Assembly: GCA_937958105.1 (NCBI GenBank)
Contig: CALFXJ010000005.1
Span: 124,001 to 188,000 of the forward strand
DNA from: an uncultured Cellvibrio sp.
Lineage (GTDB): Bacteria > Pseudomonadota > Gammaproteobacteria > Pseudomonadales > Cellvibrionaceae
Direction: 5' to 3'
Length of the DNA stretch: 64,000 nt
In this document: one piece after another, positions 18,087-26,514 of the stretch
Numbering within the stretch: the first letter of the stretch is position 1
Layout of the letters: the number at the start of each line of letters is the position of its first letter
Made by a program: the position numbers and the translations under genes
Notes under the pieces: model-generated
What the model was told of the DNA's origin: nothing
Database searches by the model: none
What the model saw: the letters and a program-made list of their open reading frames with translations, nothing else

Positions 18087-19411
18087 GCGCGCTGCTGGCG
18101 GCGGAGTTTTTGTGAATACATACGACGATCCGCCGCCCACACCAGGTCGGCGGGGGAATCTGCATCCTTGAATGCAACTGCGTAGCCAAGAGAGGCCGAA
18201 ATCTGCAGACGATGACCATCATGATAAATCGGCTCAGCAATGGCAGAGGCAATGCGTTCAAGCAGCGGTTCAATCTCAGCACCGACAATGTTTTCCACCA
18301 GCACAACAAATTCATCTCCCGCCCAGCGTGCGGAGGTATCTCCTACCCGCGCGCAGGATTCCAAACGCTGTCCCACTGCTTTTAATACATAGTCGCCAGT
18401 GCGATGGCCGTAGGTGTCATTGATCACCTTGAAGTCATCCAGATCAATAAAAATAACCACCAGACTGTCCTCCGGTTTACGCCGGGCAAGAAGCATGGCA
18501 TGTTCTATACGATCATTCAGCAAGGTACGATTGGGCAGACCGGTTACCGGATCATGCAGCGCCAGGTGTGCCAGTGTGCGACGATGAGCGAGAACACTGA
18601 ACAGACTCAATGCAATCACCGCCGCAAAAGCCCAGGCTACGAGGCGCAACAGGCCTTGCGGAAACCGCCCTTCATTGCGCAGCAGCTTTGCCGCAAATCG
18701 CCATCCCTGTTCAGAGGTTATGATGACTGCCTGCGGATCTTTAAATAATTCCACATCGCCCCACAAGTTGTGACCGCGCGCGCCCTTGACCGCAAATTGA
18801 TAAGTTGTCTGGTTACTCCGACCAAAGATATCTGCAAGAAAAGAGTTGGAATCGATCACCGTGGATAGCAGTCCCCAATAAGCGTCGTCGACAAATATCG
18901 GCTCGCGATAAATCATTGCCACACCCCCCTGCACCAGCTCCACCTGTTCCGCCATCACAGCTTTACGACTGGCAATGGCCGCCTCCACCGCCGGCCATTG
19001 CTCCGGCAGAGAGCGATAATCCATCCCCAGAACCTGTTCGTTACCCTCGAGGGGATACAGGTACGTCAGCTGATAACCAACGGCCACACCAATATTACGA
19101 ACATGCAGCGTCGTCTGATGCGCGATCCGCAGAATATCTTCCACTTCTTCTTTCTTGAGATCGTTACGCCGAACGGCAAGATAACTGCTTAAACCACTGG
19201 TGAGATGTAAGACGCGGTTTAATTGAAGGTCAGTGTGTGTACGGAGGTCCGTCGCGAAGGCGAGCGCATCGATACGGTCACTTTTTGCAAGACTATGCCG
19301 ATGCATTGAGAGCATAACTTCGGCCAGCACCACCAAGGTCACAAATACAATGATAGGCAGGCTGACAATAAAACCTGGTTCTGAATAATGTCTCAATCGC
19401 TTTAATTCCAT
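18083..19411 (-). CDS. CHASE-domain diguanylate cyclase
   Basis: A 442-residue membrane sensor predicted to make cyclic di-GMP from two GTP. An N-terminal membrane segment (about 15-35) is followed by a periplasmic CHASE-type sensor (about 45-230), a second membrane segment (about 255-275) and a GGDEF domain. The active-site motif reads AGDEF rather than GGDEF, a variant often found in active enzymes. An RxxD inhibitory site (RVGD) lies five residues before it, so product inhibition is likely. No EAL domain is present. The ligand sensed is unknown. Confidence 0.92.
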   Translation of the reverse strand: MELKRLRHYSEPGFIVSLPIIVFVTLVVLAEVMLSMHRHSLAKSDRIDALAFATDLRTHTDLQLNRVLHLTSGLSSYLAVRRNDLKKEEVEDILRIAHQTTLHVRNIGVAVGYQLTYLYPLEGNEQVLGMDYRSLPEQWPAVEAAIASRKAVMAEQVELVQGGVAMIYREPIFVDDAYWGLLSTVIDSNSFLADIFGRSNQTTYQFAVKGARGHNLWGDVELFKDPQAVIITSEQGWRFAAKLLRNEGRFPQGLLRLVAWAFAAVIALSLFSVLAHRRTLAHLALHDPVTGLPNRTLLNDRIEHAMLLARRKPEDSLVVIFIDLDDFKVINDTYGHRTGDYVLKAVGQRLESCARVGDTSARWAGDEFVVLVENIVGAEIEPLLERIASAIAEPIYHDGHRLQISASLGYAVAFKDADSPADLVWAADRRMYSQKLRRQQRA

Positions 19412-19542
19412 TTGATTCGATTAATCGATCCACGATCTTCGGCCATCATAATCATCTTGATGATGCATGAGAACCATTATGTTTCAGCGGGCTTTTAAGG
19501 AGGGAGGAACTGCGTGGGGTTATATGCATGATTGAAATAAAG

Positions 19543-19569
19543 AAAACTCCCGCCGGAGCGGGAGTTTTT
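19543..19569. terminator. Bidirectional terminator downstream of the LPMO gene
   Basis: AAAACTCCCGC (19543-19553) pairs perfectly with GCGGGAGTTTT (19558-19568) around a CGGA tetraloop. On the minus strand the stem is followed by T-rich sequence. It ends the LPMO transcript. Confidence 0.92.
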
Positions 19570-19582
19570 GAGACAAGCAAAC

Positions 19583-21478
19583 TTAGTTACATACGGAACC
19601 AGTTACCGCAGGAATCTGGGCGTTGCCCGAACCGCCTTTGGTACCCTGGAAGCCAAACTCTACTGTTTGCCCTGCTGCAATTGCCCCATTCCAGCCGCTG
19701 CCGGAAGCAGTGTAGGGATTGCTGCCGGACACAGTGGCGTTCCAGCTGTTGGTTACGCGTGAACCATCAGTGTAGTTCCAGCTGACACTCCAGTTGCTGA
19801 TAGCGCTGCTGCCGGTGTTAGTGATGCGGATAGCACCGGTGAAGCCGTCGCTCCACTCGTTGGTCACCACATATTCACAACTACCGCCAGTGTTGCCCGG
19901 AGTACTGCTGGCTGCTGCACTGCTCGGCGTGCTGGAAACACTTACCGCGCTGGAACTGGCACTGGATACTGGTGTTGATGAAGCGTCACCACCAACGATG
20001 CCGTAGGGCGCCGGTTGTGTGCTACAGGTGCTGGCGGCGATACAGCTGCGGTTTTGTTCCCAGCCCCAGCCGCTTTGCGTTGAAGTACACAGCGGATACA
20101 GCGTGCCGTACCAGTTACACTGGCTGCCGGTTGCTGCGCTGCTTGAGCTGCTGGAGTTCGGAGTGGAACTCACGCTGGAGCTGTTGTTCGCACTTTCAAC
20201 CTGAAGGAATGCATTCGCATAGGCAGACGGTGTTTCGGTATAGATGCGGTTGCTGGTGGCATTCTGTTGCGGCACAACTTCACCACTGGCATTTAACACA
20301 CCAACCTGCACGTCATCAGAAGCATTGTTAACAGCTTGCGCCAGAGCATAGGTCCAGGCGTTGGCTGCAGCGGTGGCAGAGGTAATCACCAGCGGCGATG
20401 CAGGTACATATACATCGGTACCATCGGTGCGCACCAGACGCACATTCACACGATCACCTGCAGCCAGCGTTCTGGAAGTCGCTGTCAGTGCACCCAGATC
20501 TTCCCAGGTCGCTCCCGCCACCGGAACGTGAGTGAAGGTGAAGGAGTCGTTGCTGGTAGTGGTACCGCTGGTAACCTGCAGGCGAACAGTTACGTTGCCT
20601 TGCGCCTGGGGTTCACCCAGAGTCAGGGTCGTGGTGGCAGCGGTGGTGCTGCTGAAGCTGTAAAGCGCCGGATTGGCAGCTTCAATGCTCCACTGATAGG
20701 ACAGGTTACTACCGCTAGAGCCAGCTGCGCTCAGAGAGATGGTACCGGCACCCGCAAAGGTGGAATTAGAAGGCGTTGCACTGATGTCTGCAATCACAGG
20801 ATTCTGATTGCCGCCACCGTAGGAAACGTCAATACAGCCATGGAAGCGTTCATAGGTATAGTGGTTGCGACCCCACTCACCATAGATGACGTGACGACCA
20901 CTGCGCGACGGAAGCGTACAGCGGGTATGGAACAGGGCAGCACCTTTATCCGGCGTTACAGCCGGGTTGGCATTAGGACTGCTGTCGCTGTAGGAAAGGT
21001 CACAGAAAGGCTGCTCTTCAAAATCATCCCACGTAAGGGGACGACCAACCTGATACTGGAAGTCGGGTTTGGTAATCCAGTAAACAAACTCTTCTGTGTC
21101 ATCGAAGTGCGGACCCCAGGAAATATCCCAGGTAATATCCAATGGGCCGGCAGATACTGACTGCGTTGGCCAATCGAGGGATTGATCCCAGGGAGTAGCG
21201 CCGCCTTGCCAGGTTTCACTGTCAAAGCCGCACACGTTGTTTGAACGTGCACCTTTACGGCCAATATCGTGAGTCAGCACACTCATGAATTGATATCCAC
21301 CGTTGGAATCATTAGCAAATGCCTGCGCACAGACACTGCCGGCGGGAGCCTGGTCCGGCTTGGTGATTGCACCACACAACCAGTTACGTGATGCCGGTTC
21401 AGACATCAAACCGTGACCGAGAGCCGCGCTGGATAGCACGGCAGACAAGAGCCCGAGCGTTATTTTTTTATTTAACAT
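19583..21478 (-). CDS. AA10 lytic polysaccharide monooxygenase with CBM10 and CBM2
   Basis: The 631-residue secreted protein has a signal peptide cut after Gly21, exposing His22 of HGLMSEPASRNW as the N-terminal copper ligand. The second histidine-brace residue is in SWGPHFDD. Order: AA10 (22-about 205), a PKD-like domain (about 215-310), a region resembling the second domain of GbpA-type proteins (about 315-410), a Ser-rich linker, CBM10 (about 450-495, QCNWYGTLYPLC), another Ser linker and a C-terminal CBM2 (about 530-631). The enzyme would oxidatively cut crystalline polysaccharide, probably cellulose given CBM2/CBM10, boosting the hydrolases encoded nearby. It resembles C. japonicus LPMO10B in general type. 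Confidence 0.93.
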   Translation of the reverse strand: MLNKKITLGLLSAVLSSAALGHGLMSEPASRNWLCGAITKPDQAPAGSVCAQAFANDSNGGYQFMSVLTHDIGRKGARSNNVCGFDSETWQGGATPWDQSLDWPTQSVSAGPLDITWDISWGPHFDDTEEFVYWITKPDFQYQVGRPLTWDDFEEQPFCDLSYSDSSPNANPAVTPDKGAALFHTRCTLPSRSGRHVIYGEWGRNHYTYERFHGCIDVSYGGGNQNPVIADISATPSNSTFAGAGTISLSAAGSSGSNLSYQWSIEAANPALYSFSSTTAATTTLTLGEPQAQGNVTVRLQVTSGTTTSNDSFTFTHVPVAGATWEDLGALTATSRTLAAGDRVNVRLVRTDGTDVYVPASPLVITSATAAANAWTYALAQAVNNASDDVQVGVLNASGEVVPQQNATSNRIYTETPSAYANAFLQVESANNSSSVSSTPNSSSSSSAATGSQCNWYGTLYPLCTSTQSGWGWEQNRSCIAASTCSTQPAPYGIVGGDASSTPVSSASSSAVSVSSTPSSAAASSTPGNTGGSCEYVVTNEWSDGFTGAIRITNTGSSAISNWSVSWNYTDGSRVTNSWNATVSGSNPYTASGSGWNGAIAAGQTVEFGFQGTKGGSGNAQIPAVTGSVCN

Positions 21479-21934
21479 CTTCGTTATCCTCTTCTGCTTT
21501 AATGAATGATGATTGAAGTTACTTAAAACATCCTTGCCGGAACGGCAGCTTCAATCCAGTTCACAACACACACTTTTTTATATATCCACTTCACCTGTTG
21601 AGATACCCATGACGGTACCTGCCAGGCGTCGTCAGCTCTCCAGATAATTACGGCACAACTTCAACTCCCTGTTGTTCCACTCCCTGCGCCCAGGTCGTAA
21701 CTCCTTCTGCAGTTCCTGACATTCCATAAGTTGTCGATGCCGATGCAGGCTCTGCGTTGGCATCTCTTCGCAGGTTTTATCGCATGAACAGCTCCATAAA
21801 AACCTGCTCGTTACGCTCCTTCTGTAAGACGGACAAGGTGCGCGGAAAAAGACCTGCAACCCGTATGGGTTGCAGGAACGCACACATCATGAAACGCTGA
21901 AGATCAGTACTGATCTCCACCACATGATTCGAAT
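21479..21934. other. Region upstream of the LPMO gene
   Basis: This 456-bp gap lies between the LPMO start and the membrane-protein stop, both on the minus strand. It should hold the LPMO promoter and the terminator described at 21846-21876. A short 83-codon frame at 21632-21883 reads through that terminator and looks random, so it is not called. Confidence 0.5.
21846..21876 (-). terminator. Terminator of the small membrane-protein gene
   Basis: CCTGCAACCC (21853-21862) and GGGTTGCAGG (21867-21876) form a perfect 10-bp stem with a 4-base loop. Read on the minus strand the stem is followed by TCTTTTT. It lies 58 bp after the stop at 21935. Confidence 0.88.
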
Positions 21935-22525
21935 TCACACAGTATCTCTGTCTACACCCTTATTGATTCTCAATCCAGGAAGGTCGAGTCGGGCCATACG
22001 CATGACTTCATGCGCCACGATAAATCCGGTAACCACCAGACCTGCGTAGACCAGCATGATGCTGGCGTAATCGAGGCTGTAGTTCCAATTGCGCGCTATT
22101 CCCAGATAGCAGGCAAACAGCCAGGACACGGTAGACAATGCGCCGGAGCACCCGATCAGCTTCTGATCTACTGATGGCAGTTCCAGGATGGCTTTATTAC
22201 CAACCACTTTGGGGAAGCTGTAAAAGTGGAGTAATACACCGTTAAGGCTGAGAATCACGACTACCGAAAATTTGGCCCAGATTTTCTGGTTAGAAAAATA
22301 TTCCTGCGGGTTTTCAAAGTAGCCAATAGTTACCAAGGTAATCCCGGTCACCCAAAGCACCACCAATGCCATAAAGACAATGTTGGCAGTGTTGCGCAAA
22401 GCGCTTATTTCATCTTGCGTCAGTACCCGGTGGCGGGAACGCCACAACGCCAGGTCCTGCAATAGTAATGAACCGATAGATACACACGCCGCTAGCAAAT
22501 GAGCATAAACCACCAGTGTTTTCAT
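21935..22525 (-). CDS. Predicted multi-pass membrane protein
   Basis: The 196-residue protein from the ATG at 22525 (GGAGGG ribosome site about 8 bp upstream) has around five or six hydrophobic segments, opening with VVYAHLLAACVSIGSLLLQ. Conserved-looking polar spots are an early histidine (AHLLA), NQKIWAKFSVV and a late AHEVMR. The architecture recalls small DUF2214-like membrane proteins, but I cannot assign it. Upstream frame (to 22633) has no ribosome site. It sits between the LPMO and the cellulases without an evident link to them. Confidence 0.75.
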   Translation of the reverse strand: MKTLVVYAHLLAACVSIGSLLLQDLALWRSRHRVLTQDEISALRNTANIVFMALVVLWVTGITLVTIGYFENPQEYFSNQKIWAKFSVVVILSLNGVLLHFYSFPKVVGNKAILELPSVDQKLIGCSGALSTVSWLFACYLGIARNWNYSLDYASIMLVYAGLVVTGFIVAHEVMRMARLDLPGLRINKGVDRDTV

Positions 22526-22959
22526 AGAATTTCCCTCCCGGGGTCGCGTTGCGTTACCAATGCCGATGAGATTGCATCTGATACACCACCTTCTGGAAAA
22601 AACCCGCGAGCATGATTTCCTGCGGGCGAGCACCCATCCTGAACTGGCTGGACAGGAATAAATCGGGAGGACTGAAAATGCGCTTTTCCTGTGCCCTCAC
22701 CCGGCCTACGCGAGTAAGGAAACACGAATGACTGCGCTAACAATTTGCAGCGTATGAGTGCCTGACTCAGAAAAAACTGAGGCTGCATTGTAGGTGCTCT
22801 CCTTCGATTTTTTTATTCAGTTATAGTGGTATCGATGCGTGTCAGGCGCTTCTGTGTTCACCACCAGCTTTTGCCAGAGCTGATATTTAGTGAACCACTG
22901 TTTTATTTCTATACCTGCCGGATGCTGGGGATGATTTTTCATTAGAAAAATGAGATCAA

Positions 22960-23036
22960 AAGGGAAATCTAATAAAAGCAGACTTTTTACCTTTCGAACC
23001 GCGGCCTTCCGGACAAGGTTGTCTTAGATTTCCCTT
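22960..23036. repeat. 13-bp perfect inverted repeat enclosing nested hairpins
   Basis: AAGGGAAATCTAA pairs with TTAGATTTCCCTT at a spacing of 51 bases. Inside, AGAC/GTCT continues the stem and CCTT-CCGGAC-AAGG forms a small hairpin. No T-run follows, so it is not a standard terminator. Confidence 0.75.
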
Positions 23037-23772
23037 CAAAAACATCGCTGTTTGTGCCCCGACATCTTGCGCTAAAAACGCGAATTTTAAAATTCCATTT
23101 TCGATAAACGTGATAAAACCGACATAAAAATTATTCTATTTTTTGCGCCACTGATTGTTTATATGTAAAACCCCTTAATTAAATTCAATCATCGTAAACC
23201 ATCTAAGCCGAAGAAAAATAAGGCGTTTATTGGGGATATCACCAATAAAATCCAGAAATACTATATGAATGGATTTATCGCTAGCTTTAAAAATTCGCTA
23301 TATATTTTAATCAGTCATATAGCGTTAATATCTAACCATACAGCCTTATTTTTTCTTGACTTTAGTAATGTTTGATTTACCAACTCAATTACCTCAGACG
23401 ATTCAACCCGGGATTTATTGCACTCATGATTATTTTTTTATTTGCAAGAAAATAAATGTGATCAAGAACCTAAAATGCTGCCGCGCAACCAAAGCCAATC
23501 CTGCGTACTTACTTGATTAACGGCCAACTAAAAAAGAATTTCACTATTAAAAATTTAACAATAAAAATAATATCTGCATTTTTTGTAAAAAAATCGAACA
23601 ACAAAAAATGAATAGGTTTTTCAAGATTTATTAGAACTTAAAATATCCTCGCTATTTTTAACGACATTTTCTGTTATCGCAACCACGCTGCTTCCCTGCG
23701 TGCGTCACAAATCCCGGATGCACTCTCTTTTTGGGATTGTCATTTACATTCTTTTGCTCTACCTTGCGACGG

Positions 23773-23852
23773 ATTAGATGGTATTGAGATGTTTTCGCGC
23801 TGTTATATAGAATTTGAAATAAATAAAGCGCGAAGATATTTGAAAATCTAAT
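23773..23852. repeat. Nested inverted repeat (ATTAGAT/ATCTAAT around TTCGCGC/GCGCGAA)
   Basis: Outer arms ATTAGAT (23773-23779) and ATCTAAT (23846-23852) enclose inner arms TTCGCGC (23794-23800) and GCGCGAA (23828-23834). The outer arm shares the TTAGAT core with the repeat at 22960-23036. Confidence 0.6.
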
Positions 23853-24026
23853 AAGGCATGCATAAAAAAATAATTTGCTATAAGCAAAATATAAATTACA
23901 ACGAAATATTAGAATAATTTGCGCGCCACAATATCGGTGGAGTTTTCAGTTAACCATCGGTACTCATTTTTTGAAGGGTATTTGTCTGTGCAGTTTCTCA
24001 AACCGGGGAGTAGTCCGGCTTAGAGA

Positions 24027-24040
24027 TGATTGCGCTACCA
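24027..24040. promoter_or_regulatory. Shared 14-bp motif, copy 1 (mannanase leader)
   Basis: TGATTGCGCTACCA lies about 255 bp before the mannanase start. It differs at two positions from TGATAGCGCTACCT at 26076 in the cel6 leader. It looks like an imperfect palindrome centred on GCGC, as bound by LacI-type regulators. Confidence 0.45.
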
Positions 24041-24295
24041 AAACAACAGCAGGACCGCCGCCACTTCGGGGCTACAGCAGTTTCCTGCAGAGTGATTTGG
24101 TGAGCTAGCCGCCTGACATACACATGTGCCCTGAGATTTTTGAGATGTATCGTGCAAATAACTGGTGTGCTGTCCGGCAGGAGTTCAACGAGTCGGTCTG
24201 CGGAAAGTGCAGTTCTTTTAGCGAGTTCTGCAAATAACGAAGCAGTACTAACCCAATCGTTTCACTCCGATTATTAAAAAATAATGAGGCTGGAT

Positions 24296-25954
24296 ATGAA
24301 AAGCACCAGAAAGACTCTGACACAACCCAAACGACTTCTTGGCATGAGAAACTTGAACAAAACATTATTGTTTGTCAGCACCTTCGCCGCTGCTCTTGGA
24401 GCAGATGCCGGCTTTCAGGTGTCCGGCACCGACTTGCTGGATGGCAATGGTAATGTTTTTGTCATGCGCGGTGTTAACCACCCCCATGCCTGGTATACCA
24501 ATCGCACCCAGCAGGCTTTCGCGGATATCGCAAGCGTCGGTGCCAACAGTGTTCGCGTAGTACTGTCCGACGGCCAGCAGTGGTCCCGCACCAGCGCAGC
24601 AGAAGTGGCGAACATTATTCAATGGGCGAAAAATAATAATCTCATTGCTATTCTCGAAGTGCACGACGTTACCGGCTCCGGTGAACAAAGTTCTGCCGGC
24701 ACGCTCTACAACGCGACCAGCTACTGGATCGATATCGCCAGCACTCTGCAAGGGCAGGAAGACTACGTTATTATCAATATTGCCAATGAGCCTTTTGGTA
24801 ATGGCGTGCCGGAAAGCAGTTGGATCGATGGTCACATTCAAGCTATTCAGCGTATCCGTACGGCAGGCCTGACCCATACCTTAATGATCGATGCGGCCAA
24901 CTGGGGGCAGGACTGGCAGGAAGTGATGCTCAATAATGCTTCCACGGTAGCCGCCGCTGATCCGCGCAACAACACGATGTTCAGCGTCCATATGTATGAG
25001 GTTTATCAGGATCGTGCCAAGATCGAAGGCTACGTTTCTAATTTCTTAAGCACTCACAATCTGCCACTGATCGTCGGTGAGTTCGGTGCGGACCACTTTG
25101 GCAATAACGTTGATGAGGACTCGATCCTCGCTGTGGCCGAGCAATACAACATCGGCTATCTCGGCTGGTCCTGGTCCGGCAACAGCAGTGATGTTGCCTC
25201 GTTGGATATCACCAATAACTGGAACGTGAACAGCTTATCAACCTGGGGCGACCGGTTGATCAACGGCACGAACGGTATCCGTGCTACAGCGCAGATTGCT
25301 TCTGTTTTTAATGGCGGTGCATCCAGTAGTTCTGTCAGCAGCTCTGCGCCCAGCTCATCCTCTGTTTCCAGCAGTACCCCATCCAGTTCAAGCTCAAGCA
25401 GTGTCAGTGGGACTCAATGTAACTGGTACGGCACGCTTTACCCCTTATGCGCCACTACTCAAAGCGGTTGGGGCTGGGAGCAGAACCGCAGCTGTGTTGC
25501 ACCCAGTACTTGCAGCTCTCAACCCGCGCCCTACGGCATTGTCGGAGGAAACGCATCAAGCTCACCGGTGGCGTCAAGCTCGTCCAGCAGCACACCCGCG
25601 AGTTCTGCTCCTGCAAGCTCATCCTTGGCAAGCTCTTCTTCAGGTGCGGCCACCGGCAGTTGCGCTTATGTGGTGACCAATCAGTGGGGCGGCGGTTTTA
25701 CCGGTGCTATCCGGATTACCAACCGCGGCACCAGCCCGATCAATGGCTGGAATGTCAGCTGGAGCTATGCCGATGGCTCACGGGTGACCAGCAGCTGGAA
25801 TGCCAGCCTCAGTGGCAGCAATCCCTACAGCGCAAGCAACCTGGGCTGGAACGGCACTATTCAACCGGGACAAACGGTGGAGTTCGGTTTCCAAGGGATC
25901 ACAAATTCTGGTGAAGCGAGTATCCCTGCAGTAACGGGAGCAGTGTGTAACTAA
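24296..25954 (+). CDS. GH5 (subfamily 8-like) beta-mannanase with CBM10 and CBM2
   Basis: The 552-residue secreted enzyme starts at the ATG at 24296 (GAGG 6 bp upstream; an ATG at 24284 is also open). A signal peptide ends near residue 38. The GH5 domain (about 40-340) begins MRGVNHPHAWY, typical of GH5_8 mannanases; the acid/base Glu is in NIANEPFG and the nucleophile Glu in IVGEFGAD. A Ser linker leads to CBM10 (QCNWYGTLYPLC), a second linker and a C-terminal CBM2 (about 455-552) with its terminal Cys pair. It should hydrolyse beta-mannan while bound to cellulose. Specificity is inferred from subfamily pattern only. Confidence 0.9.
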   Translation: MKSTRKTLTQPKRLLGMRNLNKTLLFVSTFAAALGADAGFQVSGTDLLDGNGNVFVMRGVNHPHAWYTNRTQQAFADIASVGANSVRVVLSDGQQWSRTSAAEVANIIQWAKNNNLIAILEVHDVTGSGEQSSAGTLYNATSYWIDIASTLQGQEDYVIINIANEPFGNGVPESSWIDGHIQAIQRIRTAGLTHTLMIDAANWGQDWQEVMLNNASTVAAADPRNNTMFSVHMYEVYQDRAKIEGYVSNFLSTHNLPLIVGEFGADHFGNNVDEDSILAVAEQYNIGYLGWSWSGNSSDVASLDITNNWNVNSLSTWGDRLINGTNGIRATAQIASVFNGGASSSSVSSSAPSSSSVSSSTPSSSSSSSVSGTQCNWYGTLYPLCATTQSGWGWEQNRSCVAPSTCSSQPAPYGIVGGNASSSPVASSSSSSTPASSAPASSSLASSSSGAATGSCAYVVTNQWGGGFTGAIRITNRGTSPINGWNVSWSYADGSRVTSSWNASLSGSNPYSASNLGWNGTIQPGQTVEFGFQGITNSGEASIPAVTGAVCN

Positions 25955-25956
25955 AT

Positions 25957-25984
25957 GTTGTATCTGCCGAGCGGCAGATACAAC
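25957..25984 (+). terminator. Perfect 13-bp hairpin after the mannanase gene
   Basis: GTTGTATCTGCCG (25957-25969) pairs with CGGCAGATACAAC (25972-25984) 3 bp after the stop codon. No T-run follows, so it is either a processing/protective hairpin or a weak terminator. A second hairpin, CGTCGGC/GCCGACG at 25987-26013, follows. Confidence 0.55.
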
Positions 25985-26075
25985 TCCGTCGGCACCGTTA
26001 CATTAAGCCGACGACTGTAAGTAAGTGAGTAGTAGCACAGGCCTTTATACCAAGCGCCTGTGTCTTACCTGCAAA

Positions 26076-26089
26076 TGATAGCGCTACCT
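26076..26089. promoter_or_regulatory. Shared 14-bp motif, copy 2 (cel6 leader)
   Basis: TGATAGCGCTACCT lies about 425 bp before the cel6 start. Twelve of 14 positions match the copy at 24027. Its core TAGCGCTA is a perfect palindrome. Candidate operator for a polysaccharide-responsive regulator. Confidence 0.5.
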
Positions 26090-26251
26090 TCGCATCATTT
26101 TGCAAAGAGGAGATATGTGACGGAAACGTCACAGCAGGAATAACAGGAATCGCGCGCTGGACCAAAAATGACAGCGCTGTCTTTTTGAAAACTGTCATTC
26201 CATAACGCATAAAAACAAGAACGAATAACAACAAGTAAGGAGAGCGGTCAC

Positions 26252-26281
26252 CCGGTCGTGCATCGTCAGATGCACGACCGG
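26252..26281 (+). other. 13-bp hairpin in the cel6 leader
   Basis: CCGGTCGTGCATC (26252-26264), loop GTCA, GATGCACGACCGG (26269-26281): a perfect, GC-rich stem. It is about 230 bp before the start codon and lacks a T-run, so a structural role in the leader RNA is more likely than simple termination. Confidence 0.7.
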
Positions 26282-26514
26282 CCTGGCAGATTAAAAACAA
26301 AAAAGGAGCAGCAACGACTGCTTCGGTCGGCATAGCCGGCAAACCATACGGAGTGTGTCATGGAAAGATATTCCTCGACCGGTTATGCGGGCGAGTCAGC
26401 TACAAGGCAGAGCATGAACCACATCTCGCCAATCCGTTGAAGGCGAGCCTGTGTGAGTAACGATGGGGGCATCAGATGTACTCCCCTCCCAACCGGACTT
26501 TTGGAGAACTAACA

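Larger units (their letters stand above)
22526..24295. other. 1.8-kb AT-rich noncoding region before the mannanase
   Basis: No convincing gene is found over 1770 bp. From about 22940 to 23960 the sequence is clearly more AT-rich than its surroundings, with many A and T runs. It contains two long inverted-repeat structures (22960-23036 and 23773-23852) and, nearer the mannanase start, the shared motif at 24027-24040. It may be a long regulated leader, a site of small RNA genes or the remnant of a lost segment. Confidence 0.6.
25955..26514 (+). other. Hairpin-rich leader of the GH6 gene
   Basis: This 560-bp gap carries no convincing gene. It contains four strong stem-loops: 25957-25984, 25987-26013, 26116-26133 (GAAA loop) and 26252-26281, plus the shared motif at 26076-26089. 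The first two probably mark the 3' end of the mannanase mRNA; the others lie in what would be the cel6 promoter or leader. Confidence 0.6.

Noticed and set aside
18083..19411. AGDEF instead of GGDEF as sign of an inactive cyclase
   Set aside because: The first Gly is often Ala or Ser in active cyclases, and the metal and catalytic acids are kept.
21632..21883. 83-codon minus-strand frame upstream of the LPMO gene
   Set aside because: It runs over a terminator hairpin, has no ribosome site and no recognisable protein character.
22522..22788. 88-codon minus-strand frame before the membrane-protein gene
   Set aside because: Overlaps the promoter and ribosome site of that gene and has a random composition.
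26116..26133. TGTGACGGAAACGTCACA as a CRP/Vfr site
   Set aside because: The half-sites are separated by 8 instead of 6 bases; a GAAA-capped hairpin fits better, though a protein site is not excluded.
26336..26420. GGCAAACC near 26339 resembling a c-di-GMP (GEMM) riboswitch element
   Set aside because: Only this 8-base block fits; the later conserved GEMM segments and the receptor-helix pattern are missing.
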